Of a stretch of 14,642 nt of DNA, positions 6,263-12,530 are shown one piece after another. Origin of the DNA: an uncultured Eubacteriaceae bacterium. GTDB taxonomy: Bacteria; Bacillota; Clostridia; Lachnospirales; CAG-274. The notes beneath the pieces are model-generated. The model saw only the letters and a list, made by a program, of their open reading frames with translations, did no database searches and was not told the DNA's origin. Location of the stretch: the NCBI GenBank assembly GCA_947565475.1, contig CANOGI010000021.1, forward strand, positions 1 to 14,642. The letters run 5' to 3'. The first letter of the stretch is position 1. Every line of letters begins with the position of its first letter. Made by a program: the position numbers and the translations under genes.

Positions 6263-6949
6263 ATGGATAAATTGTTTTGCTCGGTTATCAAGGAATTTGA
6301 AAACGAGATGTTTTCTGAGGAAATTTCGTATATTGACGATTTTTTTAAGTTTTCCTCAAGAAGATTTAGGTTTATGGATATGAATTCAGCGAACGAACAT
6401 TGTATAAATAAATTTTTATTTATGTGGGTACCGGAAAAAGTTATTAACAGCGAAAGCGGGGTTGTGGAAAAATATGTTGATTCGGTAAACCTATTCTCAA
6501 AATATATTAAAGAAAAGTACAACGTCAATATGGGCGAGAAAAACGATGATGACGTTATAGAAATAAAAAGAGTATGCGGAATTAACAATGATTTTAGAAA
6601 ATTTCTTTTTAATCCAGTTATATCATACTCACCAATGATTATTGATTTTGACATTTATAAAAAAAGAAAGGATAAAATTGATAAACCTTGTTTTTTTAAC
6701 ATGACAGAAAAAGGATACTTTACCGTGGAGGAATTTTTTTCAGAAGATTATGTTCTTATGAAAAAAATGTATACAGGCAGGTTCATTAAAGTTTCCATTG
6801 ACAGAAATATTTTAAGCAAAGTTAAAAAGAATGATATATTATACGCCAATTTAAGACAAAATCCTTTTTTTTCCTGGGAGTTTGTCGAGGTTTATAAATA
6901 TTATCCGGCTAATGTAATGAAATATATAAAGAAAGAGAGTTTAATATGA
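6263..6949 (+). CDS. Protein of unknown function, coupled to udg
   Basis: I do not recognise this 228-residue protein. It is hydrophilic and rich in Phe, Tyr, Lys and Asn, with no signal peptide and no membrane span, so it should be cytoplasmic. It has four cysteines (6, 47, 105, 143), none in a CxxC pair. The C-terminal part (about 142-228) reads like a compact beta-rich domain: FFNMTEKGYFTVEEFF, then RFIKVSIDRN, then NDILYANL, FFSWEFVEVYKYYP. Its stop codon overlaps the start of the glycosylase gene in ATGA (6946-6949), so the two are translated together and may work together. The ribosome binding site GGGGG (6247-6251) is 11 bases before ATG 6263, a long spacing. A role in DNA handling is only a guess from the neighbour. 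Confidence 0.8.
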   Translation: MDKLFCSVIKEFENEMFSEEISYIDDFFKFSSRRFRFMDMNSANEHCINKFLFMWVPEKVINSESGVVEKYVDSVNLFSKYIKEKYNVNMGEKNDDDVIEIKRVCGINNDFRKFLFNPVISYSPMIIDFDIYKKRKDKIDKPCFFNMTEKGYFTVEEFFSEDYVLMKKMYTGRFIKVSIDRNILSKVKKNDILYANLRQNPFFSWEFVEVYKYYPANVMKYIKKESLI

Positions 6950-7527
6950 TTTCTGATATTTACAATGAGATGAGAGAAAATTCGGAAAAACTTTTTTCCG
7001 GAAGAAAAGTTATTTTTGGGGAAGGAACGGTAAATGCCGATATTTTGCTTGTCGGAGAGGCTCCGGGCGGAGAGGAGGAACGACTCGGAAGACCTTTTGT
7101 CGGCAGCGCAGGAAAAAATCTTGATAAATTTCTTGAGATTGTCAAGCTTGAAAGAGAGAATATATATATTACAAATGTGGTTAAATTGAGACCTTTTAAG
7201 CTTAGCCCGAAAACGAATAAGCCTGTAAACCGTCCGCCTAATAAAGAGGAAATTCAATTTTTTAAAGAATATTTATATCGTGAGATTGAGGAAATAAATC
7301 CAAATATTGTTGTTACTTTGGGAAATACCGCTCTTAGAGCCGTTTTTAGAGATAATAACGTTATTATCGGAGATTATCATGGCAGGCTATGGGAAGAAGT
7401 ATTTGGTTTTAAGGTTTTTCCTTTGTATCACCCAGCGTCTGTTATTTATAACAGAGAGTTAGAAAAAGTTTATTTAGATGACCTTGCCAAGTTAGGAGAA
7501 ACGCTTGACGATTTAAAATCAAAGTAA
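6946..7527 (+). CDS. udg: Uracil-DNA glycosylase, family 4-like, without Fe-S cysteines
   Basis: Uracil-DNA glycosylases remove uracil from DNA as the first step of base-excision repair. The 193-residue protein has the family 4 motifs in order: FGEG (24-27), LLVGEAPG (34-41) with E43-E45, GRPFVGSAGKNLD (48-60), ITNVVKLRP (75-83), NRPP (95-98), PNIVVTLGNTALRA (119-132), and the C-terminal active-site motif YHPA (161-164). Typical family 4 enzymes bind a 4Fe-4S cluster through four cysteines, two before FGEG and two near the middle. This protein has no cysteine at all; the N-terminal pair is replaced by a short helix (IYNEMRENSEKLF) and the middle positions by aromatic residues. It is therefore a cluster-free variant, or its activity has changed. 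It overlaps the gene before it by ATGA and is followed by a strong terminator. Confidence 0.88.
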   Translation: MISDIYNEMRENSEKLFSGRKVIFGEGTVNADILLVGEAPGGEEERLGRPFVGSAGKNLDKFLEIVKLERENIYITNVVKLRPFKLSPKTNKPVNRPPNKEEIQFFKEYLYREIEEINPNIVVTLGNTALRAVFRDNNVIIGDYHGRLWEEVFGFKVFPLYHPASVIYNRELEKVYLDDLAKLGETLDDLKSK

Positions 7528-7605
7528 TGGAATAAGTCATAGTTGTGTTTATTAAAAAAATTTCTACATAAGTTATTAGAAATTAAAGTATTTTTTAAAA
7601 ACTAT

Positions 7606-7645
7606 AAAAAGGTTATTAAGAATTTACGGGTTTAATAACCTTTTT
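7606..7645. terminator. Strong bidirectional terminator after udg
   Basis: A perfect 14-bp stem (AAAAAGGTTATTAA, 7606-7619, with TTAATAACCTTTTT, 7632-7645) around a 12-base loop. It starts in A residues and ends in T residues, so it can stop both the forward udg transcript and the reverse ABC transporter transcript. Confidence 0.85.
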
Positions 7646-7668
7646 ATAATTTTTAGAATACATCTTAC

Positions 7669-7834
7669 TATAGTCAAACAACTTGAAAAATGAACAAGTT
7701 CGGTGGCTAAAAATTTTTTTTGGCTTTGTTGACGTCAGTCGGAATAGGCCTTAGGCTATGCTCTCTTTCAGCTGCCTTGAGAAAATCATTTTTATTTCGT
7801 CTCCTTTTAATTATTTTCAAGTAGTTTGAATACA
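7669..7834 (-). repeat. MITE-like element, copy 4 (reverse orientation)
   Basis: A 166-bp copy with an intact TATAGTCAAACAACTTG end and a mutated TAGTTTGAATACA end. Read on the minus strand it carries the AAAAGGAGACGAAAT, AAGGCCTATTCCGACTGACG and AGCCACCGAACTTGTT blocks. Its last base is five bases from the stop codon of the ABC ATPase gene, so it fills the gap between two convergent units. Confidence 0.8.
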
Positions 7835-7839
7835 AGCGA

Positions 7840-8427
7840 TTATTTTATTTGTTGTACTTTTGTTATTTTTAACGGAGGTCCATCTAGATAGACAATTTCA
7901 TCCGAGAGATAAATAGCCTCGTTATAATCGTGAGTTGTAAAAATTACGGTTTTATTTTTTGTCTCGCTTTTTATAAAGTCCATTATTTTTGTTTTTAAAG
8001 TCAAATCTATACCTTTAAAGGGTTCGTCCATTATAAGAATATCAAAGTCGTAGCTTAGAGCTCGAGCTATGTTAAGACGCTGTCGCATTCCCCCGCTTAA
8101 ATTCTCAGGATAATAATATTGAAATTCCAAAAGTTCCACGGCGTTAAGGTAATATAGATATTTTTTGGAAATTATACTTATATTTTTAGCTACTGTAAAC
8201 CATGGCAAAAGACGTGTCTCCTGAAATATTACGGATATTTTTTTCGAGGGAAGATTTATTTTTCCGCCGAAATCTTTTATTATTCCGCAGATTATATTCA
8301 TAAGAGTTGTTTTTCCACATCCTGATTTTCCGAAAAGACAGGTGGTTTTATTATCTTTTATCTCAATGGAAAAGTTTTTTAACACTTCAAAATTATCAAA
8401 ATTTTTATTTATATTGTTCAGTTTCAA
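7840..8427 (-). CDS. ABC transporter ATPase, SsuB/TauB type
   Basis: The ATP-hydrolysing subunit of the importer encoded with the next two genes. The 195-residue protein has all nucleotide-binding motifs: Walker A GKSGCGKTT (33-41), Q-loop Gln69 in FQE, signature LSGGMRQR (110-117), Walker B DILIMDEP (129-136) and switch His166 in TTHD. It is shorter than the usual 240-260 residues of SsuB/TauB; the helical region between Q-loop and signature is trimmed and the C-terminal extension is missing. The start is TTG at 8427, with AGGAG eight bases before it, inside the end of the permease gene; the two overlap by 23 bases, pointing to coupled translation. The MITE-like element and a terminator follow. 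Confidence 0.92.
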   Translation of the reverse strand: MKLNNINKNFDNFEVLKNFSIEIKDNKTTCLFGKSGCGKTTLMNIICGIIKDFGGKINLPSKKISVIFQETRLLPWFTVAKNISIISKKYLYYLNAVELLEFQYYYPENLSGGMRQRLNIARALSYDFDILIMDEPFKGIDLTLKTKIMDFIKSETKNKTVIFTTHDYNEAIYLSDEIVYLDGPPLKITKVQQIK

Positions 8428-9190
8428 GATTTTTTCTCCTCATATATGGAAAGGTTTTTTCTATTATTTTTAATGAGAGTTTCTCAAAAAGCAAGCTTAA
8501 AATTATTATTACCGCTGTCCATAAAAAAATATCCGACGTCTCAAGATAAGTTTTCGCGTCTTTTAAATTGGAGCCTATAGAGTATAACGGCGAACATAAA
8601 ATTTCGGCTGTTATGCCAGATTTCCATGATAATCCAAACCCTGATGAAAATGCTGTTAAAAAATAAGGAAATATTGACGGGGCGTATATGTATTTTATTT
8701 TTTTTAATTTTGAGAATCCAAAGACCGACGCCATTTCCGTTAGTTTTTTATCTGTCTGCGCTATTCCCTTATATGTATTTACATAGAATAAAGGCATAAC
8801 TAAAAGAAATGATATAAATGTTGGAATAAAAGCGGATTTTAACCATATAAAAACAAGTAAAATAATTGAGGCGGCGGGAACAGTTTTCGCTATTGTTATA
8901 ATTGGAGAAAAAAGCGTATATAATAATTTATTGACTGAGGCTATAATGGCGAGAGCAACACCTATTATCATTCCTAAAAGAAAACCGGAGAAAATTCTTA
9001 TAAATGAAAATAATATTGAGTAATAAAATTCAGGGAGTCTCAAATATTCTATAAATTTTTTAAAAACACTTAAAGGAGATACTATAAATATCTCCTTGTC
9101 CACAAGAATGTATATGAGCTGCCATATTGAGATCCAGAATAAAAAAATAAGCGCTATTTTTAATTTAGAAAATAATTTATGTTTATTCAT
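8405..9190 (-). CDS. ABC transporter permease, SsuC/TauC type
   Basis: The membrane channel of the importer. The 261-residue protein has six or so hydrophobic spans (for example about 11-31, 59-88, 93-117, 121-138, 174-187 and 221-237) and the cytoplasmic EAA loop (EMASVFGFSKLKKIKYIYAP, 152-171) that docks the ATPase. This pattern fits the SsuC/TauC/NrtB group of the binding-protein-dependent permeases. Length is normal. ATG 9190 has only a weak ribosome binding site (GGAT), and a long perfect hairpin ends 20 bases before it, so its translation may be lower than that of the binding protein. It is transcribed with the binding-protein gene upstream and overlaps the ATPase gene downstream. Confidence 0.92.
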   Translation of the reverse strand: MNKHKLFSKLKIALIFLFWISIWQLIYILVDKEIFIVSPLSVFKKFIEYLRLPEFYYSILFSFIRIFSGFLLGMIIGVALAIIASVNKLLYTLFSPIITIAKTVPAASIILLVFIWLKSAFIPTFISFLLVMPLFYVNTYKGIAQTDKKLTEMASVFGFSKLKKIKYIYAPSIFPYFLTAFSSGFGLSWKSGITAEILCSPLYSIGSNLKDAKTYLETSDIFLWTAVIIILSLLFEKLSLKIIEKTFPYMRRKNLETEQYK

Positions 9191-9209
9191 TTTATTTATC
9201 CATTATATA

Positions 9210-9257
9210 TTATATATTAATAAATCGTTGACTAATCAACGATTTATTAATATATAA
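9210..9257 (-). promoter_or_regulatory. Perfect 22-bp hairpin inside the ABC operon
   Basis: Arms 9210-9231 and 9236-9257 are exact reverse complements with loop CTAA; the centre reads AATCGTTGA-CTAA-TCAACGATT. It fills the gap between the binding-protein stop and the permease start. There is no long T run after it on the minus strand, so it is more likely an mRNA-stabilising or processing stem than a full terminator. It could also be an operator. Confidence 0.8.
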
Positions 9258-9268
9258 ATTTTAGTGTT

Positions 9269-10333
9269 TTATTTTTTTACCGCGTATTTTTCTTTGGGAG
9301 TGTAAAAGAAATCATCTCCCGGTATTTTCCCGCCTATTGAATCGGGATTTGAGTTATATAAAACTGTTAGAAAGTTTGTTACTGAGGTTTTCATTTCTTC
9401 CCCGTCAACATATACGATATTGCAGTTTGGGATAGCTTTCTCAGCTATGTCGACTTTTGGTATTATTTTAAATTTCTCAGCGAGCTTAGCGGTTTCGGGA
9501 ACATTTTCTATGGAATACATTATTGAGTTGTAGTAATCTTGAAGAAAGTGCCCGAAAACACGGGGATGTTTATCTGCGTAGTCCTTTTTAACGGCTATAC
9601 AACCTGTGGTCATATCGGAATTTACAGTTTTCTTCCACTCATTAGTTATATTTAAAGCTATTTTTAAATTAGGGTTTTTAGATATAGCTATAGAACATTG
9701 AGGTTCAGGCAACATACCTATGGAAATTTCCCCTGTAGCCATTAATGATGAGAGTTCTGAGGGTTCTTTATATTCTATTGTCACGTTTTCAACAGAATTT
9801 TCTTTTAAAAGATAATTTAAAACATATTCCGGTACGGCGCCTTTACTTGTGGCGTAAATGGTTTTGTTAGATAAATCTTTTATTGTTTTTATTGTGTCGC
9901 CGTTCTCAACAATATTTAAAGCGCCAAGAGTGTTTATCGCCGCTATTTGAACATTTCCGTTTGTTTTATTATATAAAACTGAAGCGAGATTTGTGGGAAT
10001 TGCCACAATCTCAACCTCATCGTTTGTAAATTTAGCGACAAGCTCATCTGTGGAATCAGTTGATGTGAATTTATATGAGTTATACTCATAGGTTTCCTCT
10101 TTTTCCTCAAGTTCCATAAGGCGTAGCGCGCCTACTCCCGTTGGACCTTTTAACGTTCCTATTTTAACTGTTGAGATATGGGTAGTTTCAGTCTCATTTT
10201 CATTACGGTTTTCGGAATTATTATACGCGTCATCATCTATTTCGATTTGTATTTCATCTTCTCCAGAACAGCCGGAGAATGACATTGTTATTATCGAAAT
10301 CATTAAAACAGCAATTAATCTAAAAATTTTCAT
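9269..10333 (-). CDS. ABC transporter substrate-binding lipoprotein (NitT/TauT/SsuA type)
   Basis: The extracytoplasmic receptor of the importer, anchored to the membrane by lipid. The 354-residue precursor has a type II signal peptide (basic MKIFR, a hydrophobic stretch, then lipobox SFSGC with Cys22). An acidic, Asn/Glu-rich linker to about residue 52 follows, then the periplasmic-binding domain: TVKIGTLKGPTGVGALRLME, DELVAKFTNDEVEIVAIPTN, TIYATSKGAVPEYVLNYLL. The fold class is that of SsuA/TauA/NrtA. The ligand cannot be read from the sequence; no sulfonate, nitrate, thiamine or riboflavin enzyme gene lies nearby. AGGAGG is five bases before ATG 10333. First gene of a three-gene operon reading leftward. 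Confidence 0.9.
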   Translation of the reverse strand: MKIFRLIAVLMISIITMSFSGCSGEDEIQIEIDDDAYNNSENRNENETETTHISTVKIGTLKGPTGVGALRLMELEEKEETYEYNSYKFTSTDSTDELVAKFTNDEVEIVAIPTNLASVLYNKTNGNVQIAAINTLGALNIVENGDTIKTIKDLSNKTIYATSKGAVPEYVLNYLLKENSVENVTIEYKEPSELSSLMATGEISIGMLPEPQCSIAISKNPNLKIALNITNEWKKTVNSDMTTGCIAVKKDYADKHPRVFGHFLQDYYNSIMYSIENVPETAKLAEKFKIIPKVDIAEKAIPNCNIVYVDGEEMKTSVTNFLTVLYNSNPDSIGGKIPGDDFFYTPKEKYAVKK

Positions 10334-10360
10334 TTTTTCCTCCTGTAAATTGTTTTTTAT

Positions 10361-10436
10361 ATTAGACCTATTTAATAACTATGAAAGATATTATTTGGTG
10401 TATATTTTTACTCAGTATTTTGTCTGATAAAAAATT
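10361..10436 (-). repeat. Shared upstream segment, copy C
   Basis: On the minus strand it reads TTTTTTATCAGACAAAATAC, close to TTTTTTATTAGACAAGGTAT of copy B. The core TAGTTATTAAATAGGTCTAA (10381-10361) follows, matching copy B at 16 of 21 core positions. It leads into the binding-protein gene. Confidence 0.35.
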
Positions 10437-10443
10437 TTTCCAA
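10414..10443 (-). promoter_or_regulatory. Possible promoter of the ABC operon
   Basis: On the minus strand: TTGGAA (10443-10438), an 18-bp spacer and AATACT (10419-10414), each with four of six consensus bases. The start would lie about 75 bases before the binding-protein gene. Confidence 0.3.
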
Positions 10444-10614
10444 AATTGAAGTTGGTTTATTTTATTATTTCTATATAGGTTATTAAACTGTATTTAGACA
10501 TTACGAGAATTCTCTGAATTTTTACAGCGAGACAATAAAAGAATTTTATGATATGTTATATTTTATTATATTAATGATTTTTTGATAATTATTTTATTGT
10601 CCTGTTTTAATAAA

Positions 10615-10648
10615 AAATAAACGTTTATATGTCGTAAATGGTTTATTT
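10615..10648 (-). terminator. Terminator of the DUF4358-like lipoprotein gene
   Basis: AAATAAAC...TTTA (10615-10627) pairs with TAAA...GTTTATTT (10635-10648). On the minus strand the stem is followed by TTTATTTTTTATT. It lies about 85 bases after the stop codon. Confidence 0.6.
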
Positions 10649-10731
10649 TACAAATTTTAAATAAACTCTTAAAGTTATTTTAAATGTATATATAAATTTT
10701 GTCAATATTTTAATTATAAAAGATATAGAGG

Positions 10732-11196
10732 TTAAACATTGAAGTAATTATCAAATTCGTCCTCAAGTTCAGCTGAATTATCACTGATTATAAGTATTAC
10801 GTAATTTTCTTTTGTTTTTAAAACATGCTCCTCTAATTTTTTTGCTTCTTTCGCGTCATTCTCCCATGTGGCTATTAATCCCGCGACCTCGTTTCCAAGA
10901 GACTTCTCCACATTCTCGGCAGAGGGACCGCCTTTTGTTTTTGCCAAAATAATTCTGTCCGAGTTTTCATTATTAGTTAAATACGCAAATCCCGACTCTA
11001 TATCGTCGATTGCTAATCCGTATTTTTGCGCCGTGGTTATATCTTTTAAATTTTCTGTTATGGAATTTTCAAAATCAGCTTTAGAGATTAGACTCGATTG
11101 CAGTTCTGAAAAATTTATATCAGAGTTTTCATTGGATTTTCCACACCCTGTAAACAAGGATATTGATATTAATAATAATAAAAATATTTTTGACAT
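10732..11196 (-). CDS. Lipoprotein, DUF4358-like
   Basis: A 154-residue secreted lipoprotein: signal MSKIFLLLLISISLFTGC with lipobox LFTGC (Cys18), then a Ser/Asn/Glu-rich linker and one small domain. The pattern YGLAIDDIESGFAYL, then RIILAKTKG, a VEKSLGNEVAGLIATWEN helix, and a final NYVILIISDN strand fits the DUF4358 family common in Lachnospiraceae, whose function is unknown. ATG 11196 has AGGAGG seven bases before it; an upstream in-frame start at 11226 would bury that site and add a charged stretch before the signal peptide. It is transcribed alone and reads towards the ABC operon, from which it is separated by a terminator. Confidence 0.8.
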   Translation of the reverse strand: MSKIFLLLLISISLFTGCGKSNENSDINFSELQSSLISKADFENSITENLKDITTAQKYGLAIDDIESGFAYLTNNENSDRIILAKTKGGPSAENVEKSLGNEVAGLIATWENDAKEAKKLEEHVLKTKENYVILIISDNSAELEDEFDNYFNV

Positions 11197-11432
11197 TTTT
11201 TTACCTCCTGTTATTCTTTTTCTCAAATAGTTTTTCTTGTAATTAAAAAAATATGTATTTTATATTCACTTACTTTTATTATTTTGAATATTTTAAACTA
11301 TGGGGAAATATATTTTATACTTTCCTTTTCTTTTTCGCAGAATTGAAATAATTGTATAGTTTTAAAAGAAATGTATTGATATATTTAAAATTCCGGAGAG
11401 GTACCCTCCGTTTATATAAATTTTTTTTATTT

Positions 11433-11444
11433 ACAACCGGTTGT
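11433..11444. promoter_or_regulatory. Palindrome ACAACCGGTTGT, possible operator
   Basis: A perfect 12-bp dyad with the central AACCGGTT seen in operators of LacI-type regulators. It lies 43 bp before the ybaK -35 box. No regulator gene is in the window, so binding is only a possibility. Confidence 0.3.
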
Positions 11445-11487
11445 GGATTTTTATTAATTTATCTGATATTATATAAAGAAACTCTAA

Positions 11488-11516
11488 TTGACTCGTGAAT
11501 TTAAAATAATTATAAA
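11488..11516 (+). promoter_or_regulatory. Promoter of ybaK
   Basis: TTGACT (11488-11493), a 17-bp spacer and TATAAA (11511-11516), one mismatch in each box. The predicted start near 11523 leaves a leader of about 245 bases. Confidence 0.6.
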
Positions 11517-11518
11517 AA

Positions 11519-11626
11519 GACAAAGTGTTATGTATGTTTTTTAGAAAAGTACGATGGCAGTTATGGATTTTAGTTTAGAGTATATATGAAAATTAAAATA
11601 TACACAAAAAATTATAAAAAATAAAA
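11519..11626 (+). repeat. Shared upstream segment, copy D
   Basis: GACAAAGTGTTATG, then ATGGCAGTTATGG, then GAGTATATATGAAAATTAAAATATACACAA split around a 6-bp stem. The last part closely follows 6044-6086 of copy B (GTGTATTTGAAAACTAAAAT, ACGCACAAAAATTATGAAAA). The core itself is poorly kept. Confidence 0.35.
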
Positions 11627-11767
11627 CCAATTACCTGATAACGGAAATTTTAAATTTGAAAGATTATTTTTATTATCTTTCACGCGGTGTTTCTTTAGAA
11701 AAATTATTTTCTAAAATTGCTGAACATGAGGTTTAATTATACGCTGACTGCTTCAGGAGGGCAAATT

Positions 11768-12250
11768 ATGGCTAAAGATAAAGAAATTAAAACGAATGCT
11801 ATGAGATTTTTGGACAAAAATAAAATTAAATATGAAAAAATTATTTATGACTGCGATGAGTTTATAGATGGTAGGGATGTCGCGAGAAAATTAGGACAGC
11901 CTTTTGAGAGAACTTTTAAAACCTTAGTTACTGTTGGGAAAAGCGATAATTATTTTGTGTTTGTTTTGCCTGTAGATAAAGAACTCGATTTGAAGAAAGC
12001 TGCCAAAAGCGTTGGAGAAAAATCTCTTAGTATGCTACACGTTAAAGAAATTACAAACGTTACAGGGTATATAAGGGGAGGCTGTACTCCATTAGGTATG
12101 AAAAAACAATATTTTACGACAGTGCATAAAAGCGCGTGTGATTTTGAGACAATATTTATAAGCGGAGGGAAAAGAGGTCTTCAGATTGAGATTAACGCCT
12201 TTGATTTAGTAAAAGTTATACAAGGGAAATTTGATGATGTTATTTTTTAG
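11768..12250 (+). CDS. ybaK: YbaK-type aminoacyl-tRNA deacylase
   Basis: YbaK enzymes hydrolyse mischarged tRNA, chiefly Cys-tRNA(Pro), and so protect translation accuracy in the cytoplasm. The 160-residue protein has the YbaK/EbsC fold signatures: KTNAMRFLDKNKIKYE at the N terminus, the conserved lysine in FKTL (Lys51), FVLPVDKELDLKKAAK (65-80), GYIRGGCTPLG (100-110) and the C-terminal SGGKRGLQIEINA (132-144). Length is normal. ATG 11768 is preceded by AGGAGGG (11755-11761); an in-frame ATG at 11717 upstream would include that site and is rejected. It is a single gene with its own promoter, a long leader and a weak terminator. Exact tRNA specificity cannot be told from sequence alone. Confidence 0.92.
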   Translation: MAKDKEIKTNAMRFLDKNKIKYEKIIYDCDEFIDGRDVARKLGQPFERTFKTLVTVGKSDNYFVFVLPVDKELDLKKAAKSVGEKSLSMLHVKEITNVTGYIRGGCTPLGMKKQYFTTVHKSACDFETIFISGGKRGLQIEINAFDLVKVIQGKFDDVIF

Positions 12251-12388
12251 TGAATTTTCTTATTGAAGGAATTCTCGTTTTAAGATAAAATAACATTTCT
12301 AAAAAGTTTTAAAAAAATGTTGAAAAATCGAAAGAATTGTGATACGGTGATATTATTAGAAATTTATCTTATATATTTCTTTATAGGC

Positions 12389-12410
12389 AACAATTAAAGT
12401 TGTTTTATTT
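12389..12410 (+). terminator. Weak terminator after ybaK
   Basis: AACAA (12389-12393) pairs with TTGTT (12400-12404), followed by TTATTT. It lies 140 bases after the stop and has few G-C pairs. The rest of 12251-12530 holds an imperfect 9-bp hairpin at 12449-12472 and a TATAAT box (12493-12498) with only a poor -35, a possible rnr promoter. Confidence 0.4.
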
Positions 12411-12530
12411 AAAAATTGAAAAATTTCGGGAAAATGTTTTTGATGTGAACAATTGAAAACTTGTTTGATTGTGTGATTTTGACTATCAAATATATAATAA
12501 TTTTTTATAGATAAGTCGGAGGTGTTGTTT

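Larger units (their letters stand above)
10334..10731. other. Gene-free region upstream of the ABC operon
   Basis: No gene found in these 398 bp. Contents: the ABC operon promoter candidate, a segment related to copies A and B at 10361-10381 (minus) and a similar AGGTTATTAAACTG at 10477 in the opposite direction, a perfect GAGAATTCTC palindrome (10505-10514), and the terminator of the lipoprotein gene to the right. No known riboswitch is recognised. Confidence 0.5.
11197..11767. other. Divergent intergenic region before ybaK
   Basis: No gene found in these 571 bp. From left to right: AT-rich upstream DNA of the lipoprotein gene without a clear promoter; a hairpin CGGAG/CTCCG (11394-11410) followed after a gap by eight T residues; a palindrome (11433-11444); the ybaK promoter (11488-11516); and a long leader with hairpins at about 11580-11603, 11660-11682 and 11694-11715. 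Confidence 0.55.

Noticed and set aside
6946..7527. Phage defence role for the unknown-udg pair
   Set aside because: Nothing in the sequence beyond the gene pairing supports it, and there are no other defence genes nearby.
1..7834. CRISPR array as an explanation for the repeats
   Set aside because: The copies are 140-210 bp, far apart, in both orientations and have inverted ends; there are no short regular repeats and no cas genes.
10334..11767. Riboswitch or T-box before the ABC operon or ybaK
   Set aside because: I could not find the conserved core of a TPP, FMN, SAM or T-box element in these leaders.
12479..12498. TTGACT followed by TATAAT before rnr as a promoter
   Set aside because: The spacer is only 8 bp. 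The TATAAT may still be used with a poor -35 further upstream.
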